The notes below the pieces were generated by a model, which ran no database searches, was not told where the DNA came from, and saw only the letters and a list, made by a program, of their open reading frames with translations. This document shows, in pieces, positions 22,600 to 35,500 of a stretch of DNA of 64,000 bases. Position 1 is the first letter of the stretch; each line of letters begins with the position of its first letter. Source of the DNA: Aphanomyces cochlioides (lineage: Eukaryota; Oomycota; Saprolegniomycetes; Saprolegniales; Verrucalvaceae); NCBI GenBank assembly GCA_019828595.1, contig JAHQRK010000059.1, positions 1 through 64,000 on the forward strand. Reading direction: 5' to 3'. The position numbers and the translations under genes are program-made.

Positions 22600-23000
22600 G
22601 TGGACTATTTTGTAGGATGTGATTGTGAACAATGCATTGTCCCTCCGCCTTCCTCGGGCAGGAGAAGGTTAGCTAGCGAAAGGTGGAGTGAGTCACCAAA
22701 GACAAAGGTAACGTGATTCCAATGCTGAAATCGTGCCCCCCCCTAATGCATTGGCAAAGAGAGCGAGGACATAATGCTCACGGGAATTCAATCACATGTC
22801 TCGTTCATACCAAGCAAGAGTGGAGGTGTTTGTTGACATGCACCAGAGAAATTAGAGCCATTGTAGTGTTCTTCTTTAAACGGACGTCGTCTCGATCGTC
22901 TTCTGGACACTGAGTCCTTCGCTGTAGCTCGACAAGATGATGCTCTCCCACAAAGACTTGGCCAGTGCGCAGATAAATGTTGCCGGTATTTCAGTGAACC
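22600..23000. other. Gene-free stretch upstream of the second CRN gene
   Basis: I see no supported gene, RNA or mobile-element end here. It holds a run of C residues near 22735 and short open frames only. Confidence 0.5.
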
Positions 23001-23083
23001 ATCGTGAAAGATAATATATTAATTTTAACGAGTTGAATTGCATCCGCGACAGGACAGTATCATCTTTTCGCGCGCAACTGAAG
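22988..23083 (+). promoter_or_regulatory. Shared CRN leader box upstream of the second CRN gene
   Basis: gtgaaagataatatattaat, then ttttaac, then gcgacaggaca, then ttttcgcgcgcaa (23065-23077) and tgaag just before the ATG at 23084. It matches the leader at 41765-41852 most closely. Confidence 0.6.
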
Positions 23084-24955
23084 ATGACGAGTGAGCTCTC
23101 CGTGTGGTTCACCTTACTTGATGCCAATCGTGCTACACTGCTGAAGAAAACCAGCGTGACGATGCAGTCAGGACCTAATTGCCGCATTGACCACTTTAAG
23201 GACGCTGTGTATGCCAAAGTCTCTCGGATCCTCCCCAAAGATATGATCGCTGCACAACTCGATGTCTACAATATGGCCGAATTAGAAGCAAAGAATCCAG
23301 TGGCTCTCGACGCGACTAAAGGAATGACTCAGTATGATGCTAATATGAGCTGTCCCCTCGTAGTGGTTGCTCCCATTCCTTCTGCTGCAGAAGGTCCTTA
23401 CAAGAAGCAACGTGTCGACATCGATCCTGACCCAGCACCAGAGCTTCCCCAAATTGATATCAGCGGGTCATATGTCATTATACCAGGTGCGTTGTTGCAG
23501 CCGGCCTCAATCGGATCGAACAGCGATATCTTGCTGTATCGTCGCGCTCAAGTGGACGAGCTGTGGCAGTTTTTGAACGATCAAGTGATTGCGGACAAGA
23601 AAATTGGGTACATTGTCGGACCCCCTGGCACGGACAAATCCATGTGCACATTGAGCTTCTTGGCATCTCTAGATCGCACGCAGTGGCGTGTAATTTGGAT
23701 CCATTTGACCAAAAAGCTCTGCTCCACCTTTTTGGACTTGGAAACGAATAAATCATGGCTCTTTGTGCCTTCAAAGTTTGAGTTTCCTGACTATCTTGAT
23801 GGCCAAAATAACCTTTTTGTTTGTCTTGATGGACTTAACAACTTCCAAGGACATGATGAAGTATTCTGCTTGATTCAAAAACGACTTGGACAACATGGAA
23901 GCAATCGATTTGTAGTTTGTTCCTCCATGGCAACGCTTGGAAAGAGAAATAGAGAAGATGACAAACACGCGGGTATCAAGTTTTTCTACATGTACTCCTG
24001 GACTAGGGATGAATATCGAGAGGCCGTCAATAATCGAGATTTTTTCAACTTGGTAAAGGACAATCTTGATGCAACGCTACCCTCCGACGTGAATGATACC
24101 ACTGATTTGACGAGTAAAGACCATTTGGATGACATGGTTGATTTAAAGTTTTACTACGCCGGTGGCTCCTGTCGACACATGTTTCAATACCAAACACAAG
24201 AAGTCAAGTTGGAACTCCGAACAGGGATCAAATCCGCCAAGAGCAAGCCCGGCCTAATAGAAGTTGGTGGCGGCGAATATAACGAACACCAAATTAACAA
24301 ACTCTATCGTGTCGATAAAGCCTGGGATGGAGACGATGAACGAACTGCAGTGAGCGAATATGCGCAAAGTCTCTTTGTTAAGGAATGTGGAACGAATACT
24401 ATTGCTCAATTAGCGCAAAGGCTAGGTGTTTCAAAGAACCCTTCGATGCATGGACATTTTTTTGAGTGGTTGTTTTTTGCGACTGTCTGCAAAAAGGCGG
24501 TTGAACTCGAGAGCCGAAGTTCTAGCAATGTTGTTTTACCTCAAGCGACAGTAATTCCTTTCGACCCCAAGAAGAAGTTCAGAATATTTGACAATGGAGA
24601 GCAAAAACTGGTCTTTGGAGACAAGAAGTGGTTGAAACCCATCTTGTGGAACCAGGGAGGTTACGATGCTGTGTATTTTGACATGGAAAAAAATGATGTC
24701 ATCTTTATTCAATTGACGATATCACCCAAGCACGATCTCAAGCTGGAATATTTTGCTGAAGTGCTGTTGAAGCTTGAAGCCGCTGGAATGAAAAAGAAGG
24801 AAATGACGGTGAAGATTTATTTCGTTATCAAAGAAGAACATTTGCAAGGTTTTAAGATAGGTAACGTTGCTGATCGCGGCGTATTGGAAGAGTACGATGA
24901 AAAGTGGAGCAAAAAAGAAGAGGATCGTGTTCTTGTTCTCGCTTTTAAAGAGTAG
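23084..24955 (+). CDS. Crinkler-type effector with altered Walker A motif
   Basis: The protein has 623 residues and the same layout as the other CRNs here: header (ELSVWFTLLDA), PLVVVAP at 91-97, KKQRVDID, NTPase, then a C-terminal nuclease-like part with NQGGYD and FIQLTISPKH. The upstream frame extends 17 codons further, but alignment with the paralogues and the position of the leader box place the start at 23084. The P-loop reads GPPGTDKS (179-186), where the others have GPPGTGKS, so nucleotide binding is probably impaired. The Walker B-like FVCLDG is retained. It is clearly diverged from the other three along its whole length, hence an older paralogue. It lies between two direct repeats (21474-22440 and 25212-25920). 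Frame intact. Confidence 0.83.
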   Translation: MTSELSVWFTLLDANRATLLKKTSVTMQSGPNCRIDHFKDAVYAKVSRILPKDMIAAQLDVYNMAELEAKNPVALDATKGMTQYDANMSCPLVVVAPIPSAAEGPYKKQRVDIDPDPAPELPQIDISGSYVIIPGALLQPASIGSNSDILLYRRAQVDELWQFLNDQVIADKKIGYIVGPPGTDKSMCTLSFLASLDRTQWRVIWIHLTKKLCSTFLDLETNKSWLFVPSKFEFPDYLDGQNNLFVCLDGLNNFQGHDEVFCLIQKRLGQHGSNRFVVCSSMATLGKRNREDDKHAGIKFFYMYSWTRDEYREAVNNRDFFNLVKDNLDATLPSDVNDTTDLTSKDHLDDMVDLKFYYAGGSCRHMFQYQTQEVKLELRTGIKSAKSKPGLIEVGGGEYNEHQINKLYRVDKAWDGDDERTAVSEYAQSLFVKECGTNTIAQLAQRLGVSKNPSMHGHFFEWLFFATVCKKAVELESRSSSNVVLPQATVIPFDPKKKFRIFDNGEQKLVFGDKKWLKPILWNQGGYDAVYFDMEKNDVIFIQLTISPKHDLKLEYFAEVLLKLEAAGMKKKEMTVKIYFVIKEEHLQGFKIGNVADRGVLEEYDEKWSKKEEDRVLVLAFKE

Positions 24956-25003
24956 ATTGTCAGGCACTCCTTACGCTCTTTAATGTCTACTTTATTTTCG
25001 TGA

Positions 25004-25123
25004 GAGGTTTGTTGTTGCCGATTTATGAAGTTTGCTACCGAGCTCAAGTTGGAAAAAGAAATCGAGGTTTGCTTGTTGCCCATTTATGAAGTTTGCTACT
25101 GAGCTCAAGTTGGAAAAGAAATC
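25004..25123. repeat. Two tandem 60-bp units after the second CRN gene
   Basis: Unit 1 is 25004-25063 and unit 2 is 25064-25123. Both begin gaggtttg and contain atttatgaagtttgctac and gagctcaagttggaaaa, with about five differences. Confidence 0.85.
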
Positions 25124-25211
25124 TCAAATTGCCAATACACGAAATGAACACATGACATGTACCAATAACAATCTCGACGATTCTGCCGTCTATCTCGACT
25201 CTCTACCCAGC

Positions 25212-25920
25212 GAAGAGCAGAATCGCCAATACAAGCCAGCAGAGATAGTTCAGGTAGGGCATGAAGCTTGTAGGTTGTTATTCACTCATAAACCAGTAGG
25301 TTCTGTCGGGAGGAGTCGCGCTCTTTGGTGTTACATACCGTTGCAGAAGGTGCGAACGGTCGTCAGACTTGTCCGCCGACCTCTTCGAATTTCGAACATT
25401 TGGAACAATTGAAAATGTCTGTCGACCAGGGAAATACTAAACGAGCTCAGATGACAAACGGATCTGAGGTCGAAGGAAACGGTGGTGGCGTCCAGCCTGA
25501 CGTGTTGTTTTCTACCGAATGTGTCAACTATATAGCCATGCAGGAGTAACGTTAACGTTAGTTGTGCTTTGAGTTGGACGTGTATGAAGAAATGGATCAC
25601 TACGGCCTGCACACCGACATGAGATTTCCTCTATGCCCAAGTCGACTAGGATGATCTCAACTTGAGTGGGCACCAGGAAGGAAGCTCTTGCAACGTGCTC
25701 TCGATGCCCAGGTTACGATGAAGTGTCAAAAGCTGCTCCCATCTGGACCTCGCCATGAGTCATAGCGCATGCAACGCCAACAAGTAAGAGCAACCAGTAT
25801 GTTTTCCATATCACACGCGCCGGCACTGTCGTGTTCATGTCCAAGCAGACTTCATTTGACGAGGAGAATCGTGCTTCTCTCAGATCCTCGTAATGAGTGA
25901 CCAAGTTGACGCAATACAAA
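25212..25920. repeat. Direct repeat R2 flanking the second CRN gene, with receptor 5' end
   Basis: Matches 21474-22440. On the minus strand, 25262-25212 keeps the receptor start and signal-peptide codons (MPYLNYLCWLVLAILLF), then diverges at once, so it is a non-functional 5' fragment with its promoter region (25263-25478). Confidence 0.75.
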
Positions 25921-26096
25921 GCATCACAGGCGATATGTACATATGGGATATTCGCGCATGTAAAACAATGACTCCTGCCCATCAGACTGTACAAGTCCAT
26001 AGCAATACGGTTTTGCATGGGCTTTGGCATGCAACACAAAATACCATAGTGACAATCTCCCACGACAGAAATATCGGTGTTGTTTCCTTTCAATAA
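25893..26096 (+). pseudogene. Possible WD40-repeat fragment
   Basis: A 67-codon frame reads GDMYIWDIRACK and later ATQNTIVTISHDRNIGVVSF. The spacing of WD and SHDR suggests one to one and a half WD40 blades. No start or neighbouring exon is convincing. Likely a relic. Confidence 0.25.
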
Positions 26097-26695
26097 GACG
26101 ATATGACCACTTGTTCGGTGCTCTGCGTATATTGCAAAACCACCATCCATGCTTTCGCATCTTTCGGTGGAGCATAAAGACGCATTAACAACAAAATCAG
26201 TACCAATAATGAAAAACGCAAACCTTGTTGTCAATGTAGCCTCCTGTTTCGCACAAGTCCAAGCTCAGACAGATCGAAAAAGAACTGTTCATTTGATATC
26301 AACGAGAAGATGAAAGTAGCTGTACATCGCGAGGGGTCGAAACTCTTCAGTGCAAATTTCCATTTTTCGTCGACTGAAGCGACCCAAGACCAGCGAATGC
26401 ATAAGGGATTTGGACACAAGAAGATGCCTTGCGTCACACTTTGCCGACAATCTCGAGTCTCACAATCGTTTCTTCAGCGGCTACTCTAAATCTCTCAAGT
26501 TTCTAGACGAGCGAGAGCCAAACTCGTTTGAATGCGACATCAAAGTAATGACTCAACTTTTCTCTTCCAATGATGGAGGCTTCGTGTCATGTCCGTTGGA
26601 TCTTGCTGCAAGTGCTCGAAAGCTATTGAGAAAGACGGGTGCTATTTTTAATTGCAGTCAACGGTTACAGCAAGTATTTACTACCGGTCAGGGGC
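26097..26695. other. Upstream region of the large membrane-protein gene
   Basis: Gene-free apart from open frames that overlap the next gene in other phases. The frame of the membrane protein is open from 26639, but the ATG aligned with its paralogue is at 26696. Confidence 0.4.
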
Positions 26696-29600
26696 ATGCA
26701 ACCCGTCGGTCTCAGCTCGATCGAGGCGCCCAACATCGAGGTCAAAGTGAGCAAGACGTCGAGCTTGGCCTTGCGGGTTGCTGGTTTTGTGTATATCCTT
26801 GGAACCTTATGCTGCAGCATATGTTATCTGACAATTCTGGATGACAACATGACCAACGACTTTTGGTGGCGGCAGTTCAACACAACAGGTGGCCAAACTT
26901 TTCTCTCGGATCTCTACAATTCGAGGCTCATCATGAACAATTCTGGAGACTTCAATTTCTGCGAAGATAGCTTCACTGTACTCAAGGACTACTCGGTTCC
27001 GACCACATTTATCGACGTAAGGCCTTCAGTTGCTCGCCGAATCCTTTTTGATGCATTTCCACTGGATGTGGCAGTCAATACAATCCGAAAAAACAGTTTC
27101 TACGGAAACATCTACACAATAATTGCTTATTGCTGGGTAGACTTTGGTCGGCAATTCGAATTGGCCCAAACTGCGAAGCGGCAACTTCGGTGCACCAAGA
27201 ACCGAGCGACGAATGCAGCTGTCTACTTGGAAGCCCTGTTACGCAATGTGGATATGACTGATTTGTCCACATCTTCGATTGGCATCCTAATGAACATAAC
27301 CATTCTGAGTCCCATGATGTCTGATGCCAAAGGTCAGGTATGGATAAATGCTTGGATGAATCGTCGACCGACATCAATTGCGGAAGAAGTGTCTTTGTGG
27401 GACCAGCAAGGGCTAACACACTACTCTATTCAGTTTCAAAATCGCTTTCAATATGGAATTGATGATAGTATCGACGTTGTGAATGCTGTTGGCATCTCGA
27501 AGTCGCTCAAAATCACATCTATTCCCTATGTCCATCGAGGGATAACCGCTTGGACTACAAGAAACATCAACCCTGCCATTTGGAATGATATCATAACATG
27601 CGCAAACTTTGGTTGTGACTTGGTCCGAAATTTCAACAATACCCTTGAAACTTTAGGATATACATGGGATGAAGCATACTTGAGTTACACTTCGTCTCCT
27701 GGAATCGACTTAATGCGAGCCACAATAGGCCCCTTTTCGAATTGGGACACAACTTATATTGCTATTCCTTCCAGTGTAGTTGATCTTGTTTCAGCATTTC
27801 GAGGGGTTTTATACAACCAATGGAAATCTGACCCCATGTTTCAAAATATCCTTGGTGCGATATCTCCCGCTACGATTGATATCGTGCCGAGTGGATGGAG
27901 TGGTTTTAACATGACGTACCACGGAGGGAGCCCGTATTGTGCACCGTTTTTGTCGCCATCGCCGTTTGTGCAGCAATCGTTCTCCTTTGAAGATAGCTGT
28001 CAGTTCCCCAAACCATTTACTTTTACTGTCGACAAATTCAACACTGTATTTGCCAGCGCTTTAGTGAGTTTATCACAAAATCGCTTGAAAACAATATGTG
28101 CTCGCAGTATTGCTCATGAAAACGATTGCACTAATACTCTTCAGACCATACTCCCGGTTCTGCCAAAAGTCGATATCAGTTCACTGAAGTCGAAAATCCA
28201 TCTGTCCATAGATGCTGTTACACAGCTGAATATTCAGTTCATGCAAATGGCCACCCAAAATACGACCAATGTTGTTTTGTACGAATCCCTCCTCAGCGAT
28301 CCCCGTGACGACTGGTGTTTGTTTGGTTGGATTGCAGTGCACGATTGGGTTGATGGCCTTCGTGAAGTCATTAACTTTGCAGGAGACAAAGGAAACTTTA
28401 CATTGATGTCAGCTCAAAATACTTACCTTCAATTGACTGCAAATCCTCTCGAGTTGTCACAGACAGCAAGTTGGTACTTTTGGAACTCAGCGATTTATGT
28501 TTCCGTGTTGACTTCAGCGATGGTGTGTGTTGTTTTCGTGCACGCTATCACAGTCAAATTTGACGTCGAAGGGTGGAACTTGTTTCAGTTCAATCGAGTA
28601 TTCGGAAGCGTTTGGATTGGACGTCCTTTACTTATTTTCCGTGGCGCGACCGCAATCATTGTCTTGACCACGTCCACAGCTCCCTTTCTACCAGCAATTC
28701 TGCGACGTACTTTTTGAACTTCCAAATGCCGATCATAGAACGACTCATTGTGACAGGAGAAAGTCTCTGGATCTTGTACGTCATGAATGACTTTTTGCTG
28801 CCGTTGACATCTCAATACTCAAGATACTACGCACCAATGAGTAGCTTTGTCGCTTTTGCGGCTAGTTTCACTTTATCGCACACCGTTCCACTGAAGAGTC
28901 AAGCCTCAACATTACGCAACTGCTCAATTATCTCGTTTCGACATGGCGTTGAATGTACTAGCGGTGCAGTGAATATTGGCTCCACGAGTCGAATTGAAAT
29001 TTTCCTTGGGATTCAAATTGCCAGTCTTGTCGGATCATACATCGCGGTTCGAGCCTACTGGTACAAATCGCGTATGGAAGGAGTCCCAGCTTCCAATTTA
29101 CTCATTCCGGCTGCCGTTGATTCTTACTTTGTGAAAGGTACAGAAACAATGTGGCAATTGGATTCAGTGGCATGCGTATTAGCTGGTATGCTTCCTTTGA
29201 AGAAAATTCTCCTGGATTTAAAAATATGGACCGTTGTCAGGAGGAGAGAGCGATCAGGCCATTCGTTTCTAGGTGCTCAGCTATTACACAAAGCCATGGA
29301 TGCAACAAGGGGAGTTCCAATATTGTACAGCAATCGTCATGCTTGGTTTGGAGGTTTCAGCCTCTTGTACATGGCTAGCTCCATTGGCAGTAGTTATGCC
29401 TTTTTGGAGTATACAAAGTCCGCCATGATTAATGACTTTTGGTGGGCTTCGTTTGATGCAAACACTCACGTATACCTGAGCAACTGGTTTAACCAAAACC
29501 TTCTCTTAACAAACTTTTTGAAGAACATTGAACTTACTGACACTGCTTATGGTGCTCTGACTACAACCACAAATTCCACCGTAAGCGCGCTGAAAGTTGC

Positions 29601-31947
29601 TCCACTATATGCCAGCTCCATCCAAGATGAAGCTAATTCACTTTTTAACGTCATTGAAAGCTTGAGGAAAATGGATGGATGTATGGCCCCATGGATCATG
29701 ACGGTCTATTGCTATGTCGATTTTAACAAGCGGTGGGAAATGGCCAGTTCGTCAAAAAAGCAGCAACGATGTAACGGTGACATCAACAATGGTGCAATAT
29801 ACTTGGAATCAATCCTTAGTAATGTTGCTCCACAAAAATTATCTGTGTGCTGGGCAACGTCTCTGAGTATAGGGATTTATTCGGTTTTGAAAACAACAAT
29901 AGATGGGTCAAAATGGCTTGCTCAGACTCAAAGCCAGACTTCTTCGATAGCTGATGAAGTGACGTACTGGAGTCAATTCAACATCACTAGATACACAACA
30001 CAGTGGCAAAACTACAAGAGTATTGGTGTGATTGAATCCTTTTCAATTCAAAATTCTCTCGGATGGAAATATCCGTTAACATTAAAATCCTCGAATGGAT
30101 CATATCAGTTCTCTGCACAAACTTCATTGAAAATGGTATCTCCATTGGCAGGTGATCTACTTTTGGTTGCATCTAACTCAAGCATCATACGTGGCAAGAG
30201 CTTGATTCGTGACAGTCCGGCTTTTGCTTACAGTAACACTACGCTGGAAACTCTATTAATTGAAGTTGGTTATCTAAGCTCGCCGATCGGTCTAGGCCTT
30301 TCCTTGGTCAGAGATACTTTTGGGCCTTTCGGGTCCATCATAATGAAACGAATTTCATGCCCAGCTTCGTTGCGTCAGTTGTTTCAAAATATTACGCAAA
30401 CTTTAACTCGCTTGTTGAGCTCAAATATCGAAATCCAAACAGATTTTTGGCAACTTTATTCAACTTATACTACAGGGCCGCGACCAAAAGCATGGGACAA
30501 CTATTTTCTGCTTGGAGGTAACCCTCTATGTGAAATTGGTAGCATGAAAGGCGTTAACAGCGCGCCGTGGGTATTTTTTGGAGCCAAAGGAGGTTGTGGA
30601 TTTTATCTTCTTGAGACACTGGTTGGCGATTCAAAGCTTATGATGTCCGGCCTTGTTACTTTGAAGTCTATTAATTTCACTGCTATATCTCAGAGGGAAG
30701 TCCAAGCGCCAGCTGGTATGTTGCAAGCAGTTACCGCTGCCACAGCATTTTTGCAAAAGTATTTTCCCCCAGCTGCTGCAAAAGATCTGCAAGTTCAAAG
30801 TGAAAGCGTGAAAGCTTACATTCGAGACCAAATTCAGGTCGAAATGATGCAATACACAGTTCCTGACAACTCGACGGATTATGCATTATCACATATTAAT
30901 TATTTCGATCCAGGCGAAAGCGATTTTGAGTTGTTCGCTTGGCTTTACATGTTTGATTGGGTTCAAGGAGTTCGCGAAGTTGTCACATTTCAAGGAGACA
31001 AAAATAAGCTCACTCTCTTATCTTCGAGCACAAATTTTATTGAAATGCCTGGAAATCCCATGGAAATTCCAGTCAACATATCTTATTATATGCGCTTGCT
31101 GCTTCAATACATCACTTGGATCATGCTCTGCGTCGCATGTATCGTATGCTTTTACATTCTAGGTTTGAAGGCACGTATCGAAGCTGCCAACATGACGTCT
31201 TTCAGTCGAGTCACTGCTCTTGTATGGATTGGAAGACCTCTCATTATGTTGCGTGCATTAAGCGCTGTTTGCCTCCTCGCGACGTCAACTTTAACCCTCA
31301 CAAGACCTCTCGGTGGCCTTGTATCGTACTTTATTTCCCTGCCGCAACCTTGGTATATCATCATCTTAACCGCCGGAGAGCTTGTATGGATGGTATACAT
31401 CGTGAATGATATATTCTCGATATTTACTAAGGAATACACGCAAGAGTATTCTTTGAACAGTTTTATTCTTGTGTGGTTGTCATCAGCCATATGGGGTTTG
31501 GCAGCACCTGTCTCTCGATTTGTCGAAATAAATCGGGAGTGTTCAGTAGACCAAGTGGATTTTCAACTGGTGTGCCATGCTGGTGTTGTTGCAATTGGAA
31601 GTTTGGGTCGTTTTTACTCTTTGATAGCATTGGTGTTAGGATGTTCCTTCTGTTGCTACGTCTTTCAACGTGCTTTTCATCCAAAGCGGCAGTCACAATT
31701 GAGTCCATCGTCGCTTTTTCTGTACGCAGCTGCAAAGCATCAATTTCGATCTTCGAAATGGCAACATCACGGTATTCAGTATTTAGATAAAGCATCCGCA
31801 GTTCTTACAGGAATATTGTCCTTGGAGGTTGGCAAGACATTGTATTTATTTGATATCAAAGCTTGGCGGTCGTACTCTATCGTTTTGCCAAACCGTATTG
31901 AAGGCACCCCTCAACATTTAATCCATGCAATACCTCTGCTTGAATAG
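26696..31947 (+). CDS. Large multi-pass membrane protein with two internal repeats; one frame shift near 28685
   Basis: The protein has about 1750 residues in two similar halves (about 26696-29260 and 29330-31947). Each half starts with a membrane helix (VAGFVYILGTLCCSICYLTI; GGFSLLYMASSIGSSYAFL), an FWW motif and a long, N-glycosylation-rich loop with YCWVDF or YCYVDF. It ends with a cluster of helices around VWIGRPL. No catalytic motif is visible. I recognise it only as a lineage-specific family. The frame changes by one base within 28672-28717, between the helix after WIGRPLL and the SNSATYF segment; the paralogue at 34440-34520 runs through this point without a break. No intron fits. The second frame is then open to 31947. 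It may be a transporter or receptor; there is no direct evidence. Confidence 0.6.
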
Positions 31948-32534
31948 AGTCTATTTAACGTGGAAACGATGAGCCTCATTATGTCTTTGTTGACTACCAA
32001 ACAACAGTGTGGATGTATTGACGACAGCCCTTATTTGAGACCTCCTGAAGACCAGTAGGATATATGCGAGGTCTTCATGACGTAACCTCGATGTATCAGC
32101 TGAGAAATAGTTGAGATAGACGATGTCACTAAGCTCTTCACAAGTGAAAAAGCTCCAGCATATTGTGTAGACCTCTGCGGAGAGAGAACAATCTCGGAAA
32201 CTTTGCAAAGCTCGTCTGTGTCTATGCAACAGTATAATTTGTAACTGTTTTTCGAATTCTTGTGTCTCTTCTAGTCAGTGCCAACGGTTCTAGTGGCCAT
32301 GTTACCCAGTGTACCACCGCTCTTATTGAACAATTAGACAACTGATTGTTTAGATCAGATAACTTTTTCAAGCAGGTGCGTATATAGAGCATTATCACCA
32401 GCTCACAGAAAATTATATATTTTTTGTAGGGCTGATGCTTTAGGTCAGCATGACGACTGTGAAAAATGATCAAATGTTCCGACTTTTGACGTCGGACAGT
32501 TGCAAGCAATCTCCACAAAATTGTAACTGCAAAT
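31948..32534. other. Intergenic region between the two membrane-protein paralogues
   Basis: About 590 bp with no supported gene. The only open frames are short and on the opposite strand, without recognisable features. Confidence 0.5.
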
Positions 32535-35500
32535 ATGCTGCGGGCCGGACCCAGTGCACCGTCATCGAACGCTAGCAAGGTTGGCATAGCTCTCAAGCGG
32601 TCTAGCTTGATCATTAGACTTGCCGGGTTTGCTTACGTACTTTTCACTCTGTGCTGCAGCTTACTGTATCTCACTATCCTGTCAGAGAATGACTTCTGGT
32701 GGCGCCAATTCAATTCAAACATTCCTCTCAGATCTCTTCAATGCAAGACTTATCCTGAACCAGACCGGAGATTTCAGCCTTTTCGATGATACCTCATCCC
32801 AGCTCCAGGATTACTCTTCTTCAAATACGTTCATTGATATTCGACCCACTGCAACGAGGAGAATTATGTTAGCATCGATTCCACTGGAAGCCGTGATCAC
32901 AACAATGCGGAAAAACAGTTTGTTTGAAATCATTTACACGTTTACCTCTTACTGCTGGGTGGATTTCGATCGTCGATTTGAAGTGGCTCACACAGCAAAG
33001 CGCCAGAAACGCTGTGGTCAGCAGTACGCAGATAACGCGGCCGTTTATTTGGAAGCACTCTTGCGTAATGTAGATACGACAGACCTAACGTCTTCATCCA
33101 TTGGAATTCAAATCAATCAAACAATATTGGCGTTATTGCTACCTGACGTAGTTGGTCGAAAATGGGTAACTTCATTAATGAGCCGTCCCTCACTATCTGC
33201 AGCTGATGAAGCGGCACTGTGGCGTCAATATGGCATAATGCGCTACAATTTGCAATTTCAGAATCGTTTCCAATATGGTATCGAGGACAGCATCAAAGTT
33301 GTGAATGCTCTGGGTGTCTCTCAAGCTCTTAAAGTCAGTTCAATACCATACGTGTACCGTGGCCTCACTGCATGGACTTCAAGACATATCAATGCTGGGA
33401 TTTGGAACGATATGAACATGGTTTCTAACTCTGGTTGTTCTTTGGTACGAAATTTCAACTTATCACTCGAATCGAAGGGTCTCGACTGGGATATTCAATA
33501 TATTGGAATATCTTCCACAACAGGAGTACGGCTTATGCGAGCTAAACTTGGTCCATTCATGAATTGGGACACGACGTTGATCGCAGTTCCATCATCTCTA
33601 TTGGACCTTGTATTAGCGTTCCGTGGTCTTTATCAAATCCGAGGTTCCAACAAGCTCTGGGCTCTATGTCTTCCTATGTCATTGATGTTGCGCCAACTTC
33701 ATGGAATGGCTTGAATATGACATTCTATGGAGGTAGTCCATTTTGTGCTCCTCAGATACCATCGTCAACGTTTATTCAGCAAACCTTTTCCTTCGATGAT
33801 AGGTGTCAGTTCCCCAAACCATTTACTTTCACGCTTGACAAAGCTAATACCGTATTTGCCAGTACTGCCATCAATCTTATACAAAGCTTCATAGGAACAA
33901 TATGTTCAAAGAGCATTTTGAGTGCCGATGCTTGCTCAAAATGTTTACAGCCTATTTTGCAAGTATTACCTGATCTTGATAGAACGTCAATTAACTCCAA
34001 GATTCAAGAATCGACACTGGATATTACTTGATTAAAGATTGAGTTTATCCAAATGGCCTCAGAAAATGCTAGCGATATCCTTCTGAGGCAAGATATCATT
34101 GATAATTCCACCGATGCATGGTCTTTCTTTGGATGGATTGCTCTTTACGACTGGGTGGATGGGTTGAGAGAAGTCATTCAATTCGATGGTGATGAGGGAA
34201 GCTATACTCTCATGTCCGCTCGAAGTGAGTATCTCCAATTTGCTGCAAACCCACTCGAGCTTCCTCAAACAGCTTGTCATTACTTTTGGAACTTTATGAT
34301 TTATGTATGTGGCTTGACAACTCTCTTCGTGCTCTTAGTCTTTATTTACAGCGTCCAAGTCAAGTTTGATGTAGACGGATTCAATTTATTTCAGTTCAAT
34401 CGTGTATTTGGCAGTGTTTGGGTGGGTCGGCCGCTGCTTCTCCTTCGCGGTTTGACAGCTATTATTATTTTAAGTACATCGACCGCCACTATTACATCAA
34501 GCAATTCAATCACTTTCTTCTCTGACTATCGACCGACAATAGTAAACCAACTAATTCTATCTGGCGAATGTCTCTGGATAGTCTACGTCATGAGCGACTT
34601 GTTGTTACCACTAACACTACAACTCAAGACAATATGCCCCTCTGAGTAGCATGATAGCATTTTTTAGCATATTTTTCATATCTCTGTACATGCCATATTA
34701 TGGACAGACTACAATCTCTCGGTCTTGTTCTATAATATCTCTTCGACGTGGTGTACAATGTACTCGTGGAGAGGTTCGCATTGGCTCACTCATTTTGGTT
34801 GCCACATACCTATGTATCCAAATGGGCTGTGTAATCGGATCATATTTGTTGGTGCGCATCTATCGATACGTTTATAGAATTACTTCAGTTGAAAACATGA
34901 CCGCGCAGGACTTACCCATTGACATTAAAACATTCCAGTGGTTCATTTCAATTATCTGTTCAAACGTCGCTTAAAATGCAAGTACGACTTGCTATCGAAC
35001 TGCTCTCCATCGCATCAAATTCAAGTCTCATGCATGGCATGAGCCTCATTCGAAATAGTCCAAACTTCGCCTACAGGAATATTACCCCAGAGAGCCTCTT
35101 AATTCAGGCCGGTCGTTTGAACTCACCGATGGGAGCCGGCTTCGCTTTAGCTCGAAGTGTCTTGGGTCCGTTTGGTTCAGTCACAATGAAACGAATTATT
35201 TGCCCACGTTCGCTTCGTCAACTGTTTCGAAATATCACCATGACGTTGACTGAGTTGCTCACGACGAATTCAAAGATTCAGCGTGATTTCTGGGCAATTT
35301 ACTCTTCATTCACGATGAATCCTGAACCAAAAGCATGGGGCAACAATTATTACCTCCTTGGAGGGAATATTATGTGCGATATTGGACAAGTAGCTGGCTA
35401 CTCGCGAACGCCTTGTATTGCATTCAGCTCTCAAGGAAGTTGCGCCACTTCTCTCTTAGAATTCTACAATGGAGACACGAAAAGTTTGATGTCAGGACTG

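Noticed and set aside
24985..25123. 60-bp tandem units as a regulatory array
   Set aside because: Only two units, just after a gene end; a simple local duplication is sufficient.
33564..34031. Separate small gene in the decayed membrane-protein paralogue
   Set aside because: It aligns in order with the middle of the intact paralogue; it is one piece of the broken gene.
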